Assembly: GCF_004768545.1 (NCBI RefSeq) | Contig: NZ_CP038635.1 | Span: 1,860,001 to 1,924,000 of the forward strand | Source of the DNA: Cupriavidus oxalaticus | GTDB taxonomy: Bacteria > Pseudomonadota > Gammaproteobacteria > Burkholderiales > Burkholderiaceae | Direction: 5' to 3' | Length of the DNA stretch: 64,000 nucleotides | Shown: positions 20,108-28,165 of the stretch, piece by piece | Position numbering within the stretch: the first letter of the stretch is position 1 | Layout: every line of letters begins with the position of its first letter | The notes under the pieces: model-generated | Seen by the model: the letters and a program-made list of their open reading frames with translations, nothing else | Database searches by the model: none | Told to the model about the DNA's origin: nothing | Made by a program: the position numbers and the translations under genes

Positions 20108-20554
20108 ATGAGCCAAGCCCGCTTCCTCGCGATGCCCTGTCCCGTGGCACATGCATCGGCAGTATTGGGCGAGCGCTGGGTCATCCTGATCCTGCGCGAA
20201 GCGTATTACGGGTCGACACGGTTCGAGGAGTTCCAGCGCCGGCTCGGCATCGCTTCCAACATCCTGAGCGCCAGGCTGCAGGCGATGACCGATCATGGCC
20301 TGCTGGAGCGCAGGAGGCTCGAGGGCAGCACGCGTTGCGCCTATTTCCTGACCGACAGCGCGCGCGATTTCCTGCCGACGTACCTGAGCCTCAAGGCGTG
20401 GGCGGAGCGATGGGTCGCGGAACCCAAGCGGCGCGCCAAGCGCTTCGTCGACAAGCAGACCGGCAGCGAGATCGTGGCGCCGCCGTTGTCGCGCGCCGAT
20501 GGCTCGCCGATCGTCTTCGATGACATCCAGGTCATCGACGCCCAGGTACGTTAG
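20108..20554 (+). CDS. HxlR family transcriptional regulator
   Basis: 148-residue winged-helix regulator. It has the HxlR hallmark near the start, CPVAHASAVLGERWVILILREAYYG (quoted in part; residues 11-35), then FEEFQRRLGIASNILSARL with the recognition helix, and a wing (RRRLEGSTRCAYFLT). The single N-terminal Cys (C11) is the residue that some HxlR members use to sense electrophiles or oxidants. It follows the TetR gene by 27 bases on the same strand, so they are probably co-transcribed. Target unknown. Confidence 0.9.
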   Translation: MSQARFLAMPCPVAHASAVLGERWVILILREAYYGSTRFEEFQRRLGIASNILSARLQAMTDHGLLERRRLEGSTRCAYFLTDSARDFLPTYLSLKAWAERWVAEPKRRAKRFVDKQTGSEIVAPPLSRADGSPIVFDDIQVIDAQVR

Positions 20555-20677
20555 CGGCCCCTCTGCGGTCCTTTTGCAGCCCGCCCGGTAGCTGGCACGC
20601 CTGCGCGCCGCAACAAGCGAACACGCGACGGGTTGGCGCTAATATTGAGGCCTGACGAAACCGCGACCCGCATTTTC

Positions 20678-21388
20678 ATGACCACCACCACCAAGCGCCC
20701 GGCCCGCCAGAGCTATCACCATGGCAACCTGCGGGAAGAAATGATCCGTTGCGGCCGCGAGATCCTCGCCAGCCAGGGCGTCCATGGATTGACGCTTCGC
20801 TCCGCGGCCAAGCTCGCCGGGGTCTCGCACGGCGCGCCGCGCAACCAGTTTTCCGACAAGGAGGGCCTGCTGGCCGCGATCGCTACAGAAGGGTTCCGGG
20901 AGCTGGTCGCGGTGCGGCGCGCCCGCCTGTCGCCCGAGATGGGCGCCGAGGCCCGGCTGCTGACGATCATGGATGGCTACATCGAGTTCGCCGTCAAGCA
21001 TCCCGCGCTGTTCTACCTGATGTTCGGGCCGCAGATCGAGGATAAGGAGCGGTATCCGGAACTGCTGGAAGCAGGCAGCGCTTCTTACCAGTTGTTGTCG
21101 GGAGCCGTCCAGGACTACTTCCGCGAGAACGGTCTTGCCGAGCAGTTCGACGACATGATGGTGCGCTGCGCCTGGTCGGCCATGCATGGCGTCAGCATGT
21201 TCTTCAGTGCCAGGCCAACGGGGCCCAGCCCGCGCCCGCGCGTGGCGCTGGCCCAATGGCGGCAGAGCGTGCAGCAGTTCGTGCTGACCGGCCTGCTGGC
21301 AGCGGGCCATAAGAAAAAAGCCGCGGCGGCCGACGAGGCCGCCGCAAGCAAACCGAAGGCGAGGTCACGCAGCGCCGCGCAGACGTGA
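20678..21388 (+). CDS. TetR family regulator, WHG-type C-terminal domain
   Basis: 236-residue regulator. HTH near residues 15-60 with YHHGNLREEMI and LRSAAKLAGVSHGAPRNQFSDKEGLL; the C-terminal domain has WSAMHGVSMF, the WHG motif of this TetR subgroup. The last 25 residues are a Lys/Ala-rich tail (KKKAAAADEAAASKPKARSRS). That tail is encoded by DNA which, read on the other strand, is an intrinsic terminator for the convergent cox operon. Start at 20678 (MTTTTKRP) was preferred to 20633. No operator of its own is recognisable in the 123-base gap before it. Confidence 0.88.
   Translation: MTTTTKRPARQSYHHGNLREEMIRCGREILASQGVHGLTLRSAAKLAGVSHGAPRNQFSDKEGLLAAIATEGFRELVAVRRARLSPEMGAEARLLTIMDGYIEFAVKHPALFYLMFGPQIEDKERYPELLEAGSASYQLLSGAVQDYFRENGLAEQFDDMMVRCAWSAMHGVSMFFSARPTGPSPRPRVALAQWRQSVQQFVLTGLLAAGHKKKAAAADEAAASKPKARSRSAAQT
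21313..21345 (-). terminator. cox operon terminator inside the 3' end of the convergent tetR gene
   Basis: Perfect 9-bp stem GCGGCGGCC (21323-21331) and GGCCGCCGC (21337-21345) with loop GACGA. On the minus strand it is followed by GCGGCTTTTTTC, a proper U-tract. It starts 61 bases past the coxM stop and lies entirely inside the coding sequence of the TetR gene ending at 21388. Confidence 0.85.
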
Positions 21389-21405
21389 CCTCTCCCTCGG
21401 GAGAC

Positions 21406-22272
21406 TCAGGTTGTGCCCGGCGCCTTCAGCGCATCGGCAAGCGCGCGCTTCAGCATCACCCGGCCCAGTTGCAGCCGGTATGCCCCATCGGCAAAGTTGT
21501 CCTCCAGCGGGGGCACGTTGGCGAACGCGGCTTCGACGATGTCGTCGACCTTGTCCGGCAGGTCCGCGAAGCTGCCTTCCAGCAACGCCCCGGCCTCCCA
21601 GGCGCGGAATGCGGTATCGGCAACGCCGGTGATGGCAATCCTCCCCCAGGTATAGCCGTCCTTGCCGATGTTGATCGCAACGGCCGCCGCGGCCACCGCA
21701 TAGCCCGACGACGGATGGCGGAATTTGCGGTAGCCAACCCGTGCCGGCGCCGGCAATGGCACATGGATGCGCGTCAGGATTTCGTCCGGCGCGACCGCAG
21801 TCGCCATGAAGCCGGCAAAGAACTCCGGCGCCGGAATGCGCCGGCTCCCGTGTGCGCCGACGACTTCCATCTCGGCGTCCATGGCAAGCACGACAGCCGG
21901 CCAGTCCGCCGACGGATCCGCGTGCACCAGCGCGCCGCCGATGGTGCCGCGGTTCCTGACGGTCGGATCGGCTATCACCGCGGCGGCCAGCGGGAACAAC
22001 GGCGCCAGCTGCTTCAGTTCCGCGCTCGCCTCGAGTTCGGCGTGCGTCGTGGCGCTGCCGATGGAAATGGTTTCCTCATGGACCGCGATCCCACGCAGCT
22101 CGGGCAGTCGGCCGATGTCCACCAGCAGTGCGGGCCGCGCCAGCCTGAGCTTCATCATCGGCAGCAGCGTGTGGCCTCCGGCCAGGATCTTCGCCTCGGG
22201 ATTCTGGACCAGCAGGGAGAGTGCCTGCTGCACGCTGCCGGCCCTGAGGTATTCGACTTCGTAGGGAATCAT
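21406..22272 (-). CDS. molybdenum hydroxylase FAD subunit (CoxM/XDH-B type)
   Basis: Medium, FAD-binding subunit of a xanthine-dehydrogenase-family hydroxylase; it passes electrons from the iron-sulfur subunit to an external acceptor. 288 residues with the two FAD motifs AGGHTLLPMMKLRLARP (residues 31-47) and TIGGALVHADPSADWP. The start at 22272 overlaps the large-subunit stop (ATGA). It is the last gene of coxS-coxL-coxM, all coupled by 4-bp overlaps. The terminator at 21313 follows. Confidence 0.92.
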   Translation of the reverse strand: MIPYEVEYLRAGSVQQALSLLVQNPEAKILAGGHTLLPMMKLRLARPALLVDIGRLPELRGIAVHEETISIGSATTHAELEASAELKQLAPLFPLAAAVIADPTVRNRGTIGGALVHADPSADWPAVVLAMDAEMEVVGAHGSRRIPAPEFFAGFMATAVAPDEILTRIHVPLPAPARVGYRKFRHPSSGYAVAAAAVAINIGKDGYTWGRIAITGVADTAFRAWEAGALLEGSFADLPDKVDDIVEAAFANVPPLEDNFADGAYRLQLGRVMLKRALADALKAPGTT

Positions 22273-24641
22273 GTCGCGCTCCGGCTTTGTTGGATGGCAC
22301 GCCAGACCTTCGGCGGCGTCAGCGGCATATCGAGATGGGATATGCCGAATGGCTTCAGTGCATCGCAAACCGCCGCCACCACCGCGGGCGGCGCACCGAC
22401 GCAGCCCGCCTCGCCGATGCCCTTGACGCCGATCGGATTCGACGGCGCCGGCGAGACATGGAAGCCGGTGCGCATGCGGGGGATCTGCTCGATGCGCGGA
22501 AAGCCGTAGTCGAGCAGCGAACCGGACAGCAACTGCCCGGCATCGTCGTAGCTGGCTTCCTCATACAGCGCCTGGCCGATACCCTGTGCGATGCCGCCGT
22601 GCATCTGGCCGTGGCAAAGCATCGGATTGATCAGGACCCCGACGTCGTCGACCGCCACATAGTCGAGGATCGTCACGACGCCCGTCTCGGCATCGACTTC
22701 CACAACCACGGCATGGCAGCCATTCGGCGCTCCCAGGGCGACCGGCTCATAGAAGACGCGTTCATCCAGCCCTGCTTCAAAATCGCGGGGCAGCTTGTGC
22801 GCAAGGTATGCCATTCTTGCAACCTGCGAGAACGGGATAACGGTGGGATTGGCTGCGCTCGAGAAACGGCCATCTGCATAGTTCACTTCCTCTTCCGGGA
22901 CTTCCAGCATGAAGGCGGCGATGCGCCTGGCCCTGGCCAGGATCTTGCCCGCTGCCATGTAGGCGGCACTGCCGCCCACGGGCATCGAGCGTGAGTTGAA
23001 CGTGCCGTGGCCAGCCAGCACGCGGTCGGTGTCGCCCTGCACGACGTCGATATCTGCCATCGGCAGCTGCAAGGCATCCGCGACGATCTGCGCGAAACTG
23101 GTGGCATGGCCGTGGCCCTGCGGCATCGAGCCGCTGAACAGCGTGACCTTGCCATCGGAGTGCACGCGGATATGCGCGCTTTCCCAGCCGCCGCGGTTGA
23201 ACCCGACCTTTTCCAGCATCGGCGAAATGCCCATGCCGACCAGCTCCAGATAGCAGATCACGCCAATGCCGATATATCTGCCCTGCTCGCGCAGCGCCGC
23301 CTGCTGCTCGCGCCAGCGCCGGTAGCCGATCAGCTCGGTTGCCTGGTTCAGGCAGGCTTCGTAATCGCCGGAGTCCCATTTGCCGCGCGCGCCGTCGTGC
23401 GGCAGATATGGGAACTGGTCGGGTTGCACCAGGTTGCGGCGCCGCAGCTCGACCGGGTCCAGGTCCAGTTCGCCCGCCACGGCGTCCATCAGCCGCTCGA
23501 TGATGTATGCGGCTTCCGGCCGGCCGGCGCCGCGGTAGGCGTCGACCGGCGTGGTATTGGTCGTCACCAGGTTCACTTCCACGTCGACCGAGGTAATCCG
23601 GTAGTTTCCCGTGATGTAGTTGGCCGTGTTGACGGTAGGGATGCCCGTCGCCATGTTCGACAGGTAGGCGCCGAGGTTGGCGTACGAGCGCAAGCGGATC
23701 CCCAGCACCTTGCCGTCGCTGGTGACGGGGGCTTCCACATACTCGGTATGCGCACGGCCATGGGTGGTCGCGACGAAGTTCTCGCTGCGCGTCTCGGTCC
23801 AGCTCACCGGGAGCCCGAAATGCCTGGAAGCGAACGCCACCAGCACCTCTTCCGCATAGAAGTGCATCTTCGCGCCGAATCCGCCGCCGATATCGGGTGC
23901 CACGATCCGGACCCGGTGCTCGGGCCAGCGCAGGGTTTCCGCCAGCCAGCGTCGCGACATGTGCGGGACCTGGGTCGGGACGATAAACGTGAGGCGCTCG
24001 TCGGCCGGGTCGAAGTTTGCGCACAGGGCGCGGGGTTCGAGCGGGCTGGGTATCAGCCGCTGGTTGACCAGCCGGATCGATACGACGCGGTCGGCCCGTT
24101 TCAATGCGTCCTCGTAGCTGCCGCCCTTGAGCCGGAAAGTGCCGATGTGATTGCCCGGCACGTTATCGTGGAGCTGGGGCGCGGAGTCCGCCAGCGCGGC
24201 TTCCGCATCGACGACCGGCGGCAATTCCTCGTAGCTCACCGAGACGAGTTCGGCCGCATCCGCCGCGATTTCCCGGCTCCCGGCAACCACCATCGCCACG
24301 GCTTCGCCGACGTACCGCACGCGCTCCGCCGCGAGGGCCGGATGAGGCGGCACCCTGGAATTGCCCACCACCCAGTTCGGCCGGATGTCGCCGACCTTGC
24401 CCTCGATATCCGCGTAGGTCAGCACGCCAACCACGCCGGGAAGCGCGCGCGCGGCCGAGGTGTCGATGCCGGTGACGCTGGCGTGGGCATATGGCGACCT
24501 GACAAAGGCGGCGTAGACCATGCCAGGGAACCGGTGGTCGTCGGTAAACCTGCCCTGGCCACTCATCAGCCGCTTGTCTTCCCGTCGCGTGACCGACTTG
24601 CCGATATACCGGGTCGTGCTGCCGTTCAGTGCTTCGCTCAT
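22269..24641 (-). CDS. molybdenum hydroxylase large subunit (form II CoxL-like, AYRGAGR)
   Basis: Catalytic molybdopterin-cytosine-dinucleotide subunit that hydroxylates a substrate with water-derived oxygen. 790 residues, usual length. GGGFGAK lies at residues 252-258 and the catalytic glutamate is E744 in KGIGEAG. The active-site loop reads AYRGAGR (368-374). True aerobic CO dehydrogenase has AYRCSFR with the Cu-binding Cys; here that position is not Cys, so CO oxidation is not supported. Members of this form II group act on diverse, often heteroaromatic, substrates. The first ATG that overlaps the small-subunit stop (24641) was taken as start. Confidence 0.93.
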   Translation of the reverse strand: MSEALNGSTTRYIGKSVTRREDKRLMSGQGRFTDDHRFPGMVYAAFVRSPYAHASVTGIDTSAARALPGVVGVLTYADIEGKVGDIRPNWVVGNSRVPPHPALAAERVRYVGEAVAMVVAGSREIAADAAELVSVSYEELPPVVDAEAALADSAPQLHDNVPGNHIGTFRLKGGSYEDALKRADRVVSIRLVNQRLIPSPLEPRALCANFDPADERLTFIVPTQVPHMSRRWLAETLRWPEHRVRIVAPDIGGGFGAKMHFYAEEVLVAFASRHFGLPVSWTETRSENFVATTHGRAHTEYVEAPVTSDGKVLGIRLRSYANLGAYLSNMATGIPTVNTANYITGNYRITSVDVEVNLVTTNTTPVDAYRGAGRPEAAYIIERLMDAVAGELDLDPVELRRRNLVQPDQFPYLPHDGARGKWDSGDYEACLNQATELIGYRRWREQQAALREQGRYIGIGVICYLELVGMGISPMLEKVGFNRGGWESAHIRVHSDGKVTLFSGSMPQGHGHATSFAQIVADALQLPMADIDVVQGDTDRVLAGHGTFNSRSMPVGGSAAYMAAGKILARARRIAAFMLEVPEEEVNYADGRFSSAANPTVIPFSQVARMAYLAHKLPRDFEAGLDERVFYEPVALGAPNGCHAVVVEVDAETGVVTILDYVAVDDVGVLINPMLCHGQMHGGIAQGIGQALYEEASYDDAGQLLSGSLLDYGFPRIEQIPRMRTGFHVSPAPSNPIGVKGIGEAGCVGAPPAVVAAVCDALKPFGISHLDMPLTPPKVWRAIQQSRSAT

Positions 24642-25135
24642 CTGGAGGCCTCCGCTTGCATCACGGCCTGCGCTTCCCGCAGCCTGGTCGCGGCGAGCAG
24701 CACCGCATCGACGATGTTCTGGTACCCGGTGCAGCGGCACAGGTTGCCATGCAGCGCCTCCCTGACATCGGCCTCGGCCGGCTCCGGCTGGTGCCCGAGC
24801 AGCGCGCGCGCCGCCAGCAGCATTCCCGGCGTGCAGAAACCGCACTGCAAGCCATGCAGTTCGTTGAAGGCCTGCTTGAGGGCGTCGGTCGTGCGGTCAT
24901 GCTCCATTCCCTCGATCGTGCGCAGTTCACAGCCGTCGGTTTGCGCGGCCAGCACCGTGCATGACTTCACGGTCGAGCCGTCCAGCAGGACCGTGCAGGC
25001 GCCGCATTGCGACGTATCGCAACCGATATGGACGCCGGTCAGGTGCTTCTGGTCCCGCAGCATATGCACCAGCAGCCGCCTTGGCTCGATCTCGGTCACA
25101 CCGGTCACGCCATTGATGGTGTTTTCAATTTTCAC
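24638..25135 (-). CDS. molybdenum hydroxylase 2Fe-2S subunit (CoxS type)
   Basis: Small iron-sulfur subunit carrying two [2Fe-2S] clusters. 165 residues; the plant-ferredoxin-like N half has C39, C44, C47 and C59 (GCDTSQCGAC and KSCT), and the helical C half has C98, C101, C133 and C135 (QCGFC and CRCTGYQN). All eight ligands are present. First gene of coxS-coxL-coxM. Its own promoter with an operator in the spacer lies at 25190-25218, between it and coxG. Confidence 0.94.
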   Translation of the reverse strand: MKIENTINGVTGVTEIEPRRLLVHMLRDQKHLTGVHIGCDTSQCGACTVLLDGSTVKSCTVLAAQTDGCELRTIEGMEHDRTTDALKQAFNELHGLQCGFCTPGMLLAARALLGHQPEPAEADVREALHGNLCRCTGYQNIVDAVLLAATRLREAQAVMQAEASR

Positions 25136-25189
25136 GGTCGCCTCTGTGTCTCCGTTATCACCTTCAGCATCAGTCGACGCGATGCGTAT

Positions 25190-25218
25190 AGTATTACGAT
25201 CATCATACTAAAGGTCAA
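25190..25218 (-). promoter_or_regulatory. coxSLM promoter with operator in the spacer (motif A)
   Basis: Minus strand: -35 TTGACC (25213-25218), 17-bp spacer, -10 AATACT (25190-25195). The spacer is filled by ATGATGATCGTAAT (25193-25206, overlapping the -10). The core is embedded in a larger inverted repeat with arms TAGTAT (25190-based, 25189-25194) and ATACTA (25205-25210). Matches the copies at 19208 and 19459, so the TetR at 19517 is the likely repressor. Confidence 0.77.
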
Positions 25219-25256
25219 AAAATTTTTGGTGCACTACGCTCCATCCGGAAGCTTGC

Positions 25257-25733
25257 TCAGGAAGACGCTTCAAGGGAGGCACTTCGCTCCATCTCCTGCG
25301 TGACCAGCCGCTCAAAGCGGGAAAAGAACTCCGCGAGGAACTTGTTCGCCACGGAACCCACCAGGCGGGATCCGATCTGTGCGAGCTTTCCGCCGATCTG
25401 GGCGACGGCCACGTAGTGCAGCGAGGTCCCGCCATCGGCGTCTTCCAGCCGGACATCGGCGCCCAGCTTGCCGTATCCCGCGACGCCACCGCTGCCGTTG
25501 CCTTCGATGTGATAGCCGATGCCTTCTTCGTGGCCGGAAAAGCGGACGGTTCCCTTGAAGCGGGCCTTGATCGGCCCGACTGCCGCGACGATGACCGCGT
25601 CATAGCTGCCATCCTCCGCTTGCCCGTACTGCTCGCATCCCGGCAGGCACTGCTGCAACGTCGCGGGATCATTCAACCGCTTCCAGACCTCTGCCCTGGA
25701 AGCATTGATTACCTGTGTGCCAGTGAACTCCAA
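25257..25733 (-). CDS. CoxG-like SRPBCC protein
   Basis: 158-residue START/SRPBCC-fold protein of the CoxG family (MEFTGTQVINASRAEVWKRL; LPGCEQYGQAEDGSYDAVI; FKGTVRFSG). CoxG in CO oxidisers anchors the Mo-hydroxylase to the membrane; homologues accompany many form II enzymes. Here a C-terminal amphipathic region (VANKFLAEFFSRFERLVTQEM) could play that part. It precedes coxS by 121 bases on the same strand, with an extra promoter between. Its own promoter (25803-25831) carries motif B. It is divergent from the thiolase operon across a 425-base control region. Confidence 0.9.
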   Translation of the reverse strand: MEFTGTQVINASRAEVWKRLNDPATLQQCLPGCEQYGQAEDGSYDAVIVAAVGPIKARFKGTVRFSGHEEGIGYHIEGNGSGGVAGYGKLGADVRLEDADGGTSLHYVAVAQIGGKLAQIGSRLVGSVANKFLAEFFSRFERLVTQEMERSASLEASS

Positions 25734-25786
25734 TATCTGCTCCTTTCGGCTGCTGCGATGTCGTCACCGCATGGCCGGACGCTCAA

Positions 25787-25831
25787 TGTATCCAGCGTCT
25801 ATATCGTAGGGAGCGCATCGGCCAGCGTCAA
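25787..25831 (-). promoter_or_regulatory. coxG promoter with downstream operator (motif B)
   Basis: Minus strand: -35 TTGACG (25826-25831), 17-bp spacer, -10 TACGAT (25803-25808), followed directly by the operator at 25787-25804 (plus-strand TGTATCCAGCGTCTATAT). Sixteen of the 18 operator bases plus the whole arrangement match the MFS promoter 6.5 kb away. This is the left half of the 425-base region 25734-26158, which holds no gene. Confidence 0.78.
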
Positions 25832-25942
25832 GGAACGGGACGCCATTTGCCCCTAGTGCTAACCCCTAGCGCTCCCAATCGGCTGGCGCCGCGATGCCAA
25901 CGCTTTGACGGGGTGGTAAACCCGACCTTGCCCAACGACTCC

Positions 25943-25988
25943 TTGACGCCGTTGCAACGGCAATCCTAGGATGTAGACAGTGGATACA
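25943..25988 (+). promoter_or_regulatory. thiolase-operon promoter with downstream operator (motif B)
   Basis: -35 TTGACG (25943-25948), 18-bp spacer, -10 TAGGAT (25967-25972), then the operator at 25971-25988 reading ATGTAGACAGTGGATACA. The spacer contains a perfect 14-bp palindrome GCCGTTGCAACGGC (25948-25961), which may bind a further factor. A second operator copy lies 100 bases downstream. Confidence 0.77.
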
Positions 25989-26088
25989 CTGGGTGCCCGC
26001 GCCTGACCGCACTGGCGCAACCAGGCAAGCGAAGCATCCGGCCTCTCACGCTTCCGATTGCGGTCCGACGCAACCACAGGCGCCTAAA

Positions 26089-26106
26089 TCTATCCACTGT
26101 CTATAT
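26089..26106. promoter_or_regulatory. additional motif B operator
   Basis: TCTATCCACTGTCTATAT, opposite orientation to the copy at 25971 and centred about 118 bases from it, 53 bases before the thiolase start. No promoter with correct spacing accompanies it. Paired sites at this distance would allow DNA looping or a roadblock. Confidence 0.68.
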
Positions 26107-26158
26107 TCGATCCGGCGGGCCGTCAACGCCCCCTTCCATCCACTCCAAAGGAGAATCC

Positions 26159-27343
26159 ATGTCGCGTGCAGTGATCGTTTCGTTTGCCCGCACCCCGATC
26201 GGCAAAGCCACCCGGGGCGCATTCAACATGACCCATGGCGCAACCATGGCGGGCCATGCCATCCAGCATGCCGTCCAGCGCGCGGGAATCGACGGCGCTG
26301 AAGTCGAGGACATCATCTTCGGCTGCGGCCAGCCCATCGCCGCAACCGGCGGCAACGTTGCCCGGCAAGGCGGCATCCGCGCCGGCCTGCCGGTCTCCGT
26401 CAGCGGCACCACCCTGACCCGCTTCTGCGCCTCCGGCCTGCAGGCGGTCGCGTTTGCCGCGCAGCGCGTGCTGATCGACAAGGTGCCGGTGATGGTGGCG
26501 GGCGGCGTCGAATCCATCAGCCTGTCGCAGCCGGTCACGCTGAAGGTCGCCCAGCAGGAGGCGTGGCTGGCGAAGCATCGCCCCGACGTCTACCTGCATA
26601 TGATCGATACGGCCGAAATCCTGGCCGAGCGCTATGGCATGTCGCGCGAGCGCTCCGACGAGTTCGCCCTGCGCAGCCAGCGGCTCACCGTCGAAGCACA
26701 AAAGGCAGGCCGCTACGCCGACGAAATCGTCCCGCTGGCAACGGTGAAGGCGGTGAAGGACAAGGTGACCGGCGAGACGTCGACGGTGGAATGCCTGCTC
26801 GAGGCCGACGAAGGGGTCCGTCCCGACACCACGGTGGCGGGCCTGGGTGCGCTGCCCGCCGTGAAGGGCGAGGGCTACCAGGTGACGGCCGGCAACTCCA
26901 GCCAGCTGTCCGACGGCGCCGCGGCGCTGGTGGTGATGTCCGAGCGTGAGGCCGAACGCCGCGGCCTGGAACCGCTCGGCTACTTTGTCAGCCTGGCCAC
27001 CGCCGGCGTGGAACCGGACGAAATGGGCGTCGGCCCGGTGCGCGCGGTGCCGCGCCTGCTGGAGCGCAACGAGCTTTCCATCGACGACATCGACCTGTGG
27101 GAGCTCAACGAAGCCTTTGCCTGCCAGGCGCTGTACTGCATCGACAAGCTCGGCCTGCCGCTGGAGCGCGTCAACGTCAATGGCGGCGCCATCGCCATCG
27201 GCCACCCCTATGGCATGACCGGCGCGCGCCAGACCGGCCACATCCTGCTCGAAGGCCGCCGCCGCAAGGCCAGGTATGGCGTGGTGACCATGTGCGCCGC
27301 CGGCGGCATGGGCGCAGCCGGCCTGTTCGAGTTCATCCACTAA
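26159..27343 (+). CDS. thiolase (acetyl-CoA acyltransferase)
   Basis: Thiolytically cleaves a 3-oxoacyl-CoA or condenses acetyl-CoA units. 394 residues with acylated C90 ([10 protein letters not shown]), H349 ([13 protein letters not shown]) and the proton-donating C379 ([11 protein letters not shown]); NEAFACQ is also present. First gene of a four-gene operon (thiolase, enoyl-CoA hydratase, acyl-CoA ligase, Bug receptor), with 28 bases to the next gene. AAAGGAGAATCC precedes the start. Promoter and operators lie at 25943-26106, shared in design with the importer and coxG promoters. Degradative role inferred from the neighbours. Confidence 0.93.
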   Translation: MSRAVIVSFARTPIGKATRGAFNMTHGATMAGHAIQHAVQRAGIDGAEVEDIIFGCGQPIAATGGNVARQGGIRAGLPVSVSGTTLTRFCASGLQAVAFAAQRVLIDKVPVMVAGGVESISLSQPVTLKVAQQEAWLAKHRPDVYLHMIDTAEILAERYGMSRERSDEFALRSQRLTVEAQKAGRYADEIVPLATVKAVKDKVTGETSTVECLLEADEGVRPDTTVAGLGALPAVKGEGYQVTAGNSSQLSDGAAALVVMSEREAERRGLEPLGYFVSLATAGVEPDEMGVGPVRAVPRLLERNELSIDDIDLWELNEAFACQALYCIDKLGLPLERVNVNGGAIAIGHPYGMTGARQTGHILLEGRRRKARYGVVTMCAAGGMGAAGLFEFIH

Positions 27344-27371
27344 GCACCCCATAGCAATAACGGAGACACCG

Positions 27372-28163
27372 ATGACCGACATCACCGAGTACGACACCGT
27401 CTTCATCGACCGCGACGGCCCCTGCGCCGTCGTCACCATGAACCGGCTGGAGAAGTACAACGCGCTGAACACGGGACTGCGCAGCGACCTTTACGCGGCA
27501 CTGTCGTCGCTGATGGCGGACCGGACGGTCCGCGGCATCGTCCTCTGGGGCGGCACCAAGGCCTTCGTGGCGGGCGGCGACATTCCCGAAATGCTCGCGC
27601 GCCGGCCGATCGAAGCCTTCGTGCCGACCAGCGGCGCGCCCGACCTGTGGGCGCTGATCCATCACAGCACCATCCCCGTGATCGCGGCCATCGCCGGACC
27701 GTGCTTTGGCGGCGGCCTGGAGCTCGCGATGGCGTGCGACCTGCGCGTCGCCGCGGACAATGCCCTGATGGGCCAGACCGAAACCAACGTCGGCCTGATC
27801 CCGGGGCGTGGGGGCACGCAGCGGCTGACCCGGCTGGTCGGCGCGACACGCGCCAAGGAAATGATCTTTACCGGCGAAATCATCAAGCCCGACGAGGCCT
27901 ACCGCATCGGCCTGGTCAACAAGGTGGTGCCCGCGGACGAACTGCTGGCGGAAGCCAAAGCCTACGTGCACCGCATTGCCGAGAAGTCGCCGCACTCGAT
28001 CGCGATGGCCAAGCTGATGATCAACAACGGCCAGGACGCCACGCTGGATACCGCGCTGATGCTGGAACAGCTGGCCTTTGCCACGCTGTTCAGCACCGAA
28101 GACATGCATGAAGGCGGCGAAGCATTCCTCAACAAGCGCCGTCCGGTCTATCGCGGAGTCTGA
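27372..28163 (+). CDS. enoyl-CoA hydratase/isomerase family protein
   Basis: Crotonase-fold enzyme. 263 residues with the oxyanion-hole segments KAFVAGGDI and AGPCFGGGLELAM, and both catalytic glutamates of classic hydratases: E117 (GGGLELAM) and E137 (TETNVGLIPGRGGTQRL). It is therefore probably a real enoyl-CoA hydratase, in contrast to the two other crotonases in the window. The ligase gene starts two bases after its stop, showing tight coupling. Substrate chain not deducible. Confidence 0.92.
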   Translation: MTDITEYDTVFIDRDGPCAVVTMNRLEKYNALNTGLRSDLYAALSSLMADRTVRGIVLWGGTKAFVAGGDIPEMLARRPIEAFVPTSGAPDLWALIHHSTIPVIAAIAGPCFGGGLELAMACDLRVAADNALMGQTETNVGLIPGRGGTQRLTRLVGATRAKEMIFTGEIIKPDEAYRIGLVNKVVPADELLAEAKAYVHRIAEKSPHSIAMAKLMINNGQDATLDTALMLEQLAFATLFSTEDMHEGGEAFLNKRRPVYRGV

Positions 28164-28165
28164 TC

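Noticed and set aside
22269..25135. Naming the CoxSLM genes as aerobic carbon monoxide dehydrogenase
   Set aside because: The active-site loop is AYRGAGR; the Cu-binding cysteine of AYRCSFR is absent, so CO oxidation is not supported.
26089..26133. Minus-strand promoter with the fourth motif B operator (TTGACG upstream)
   Set aside because: The spacing between TTGACG and a -10-like sequence is only about 10-15 bases, too short for a sigma-70 promoter, and no minus-strand gene begins there before coxG's own promoter.
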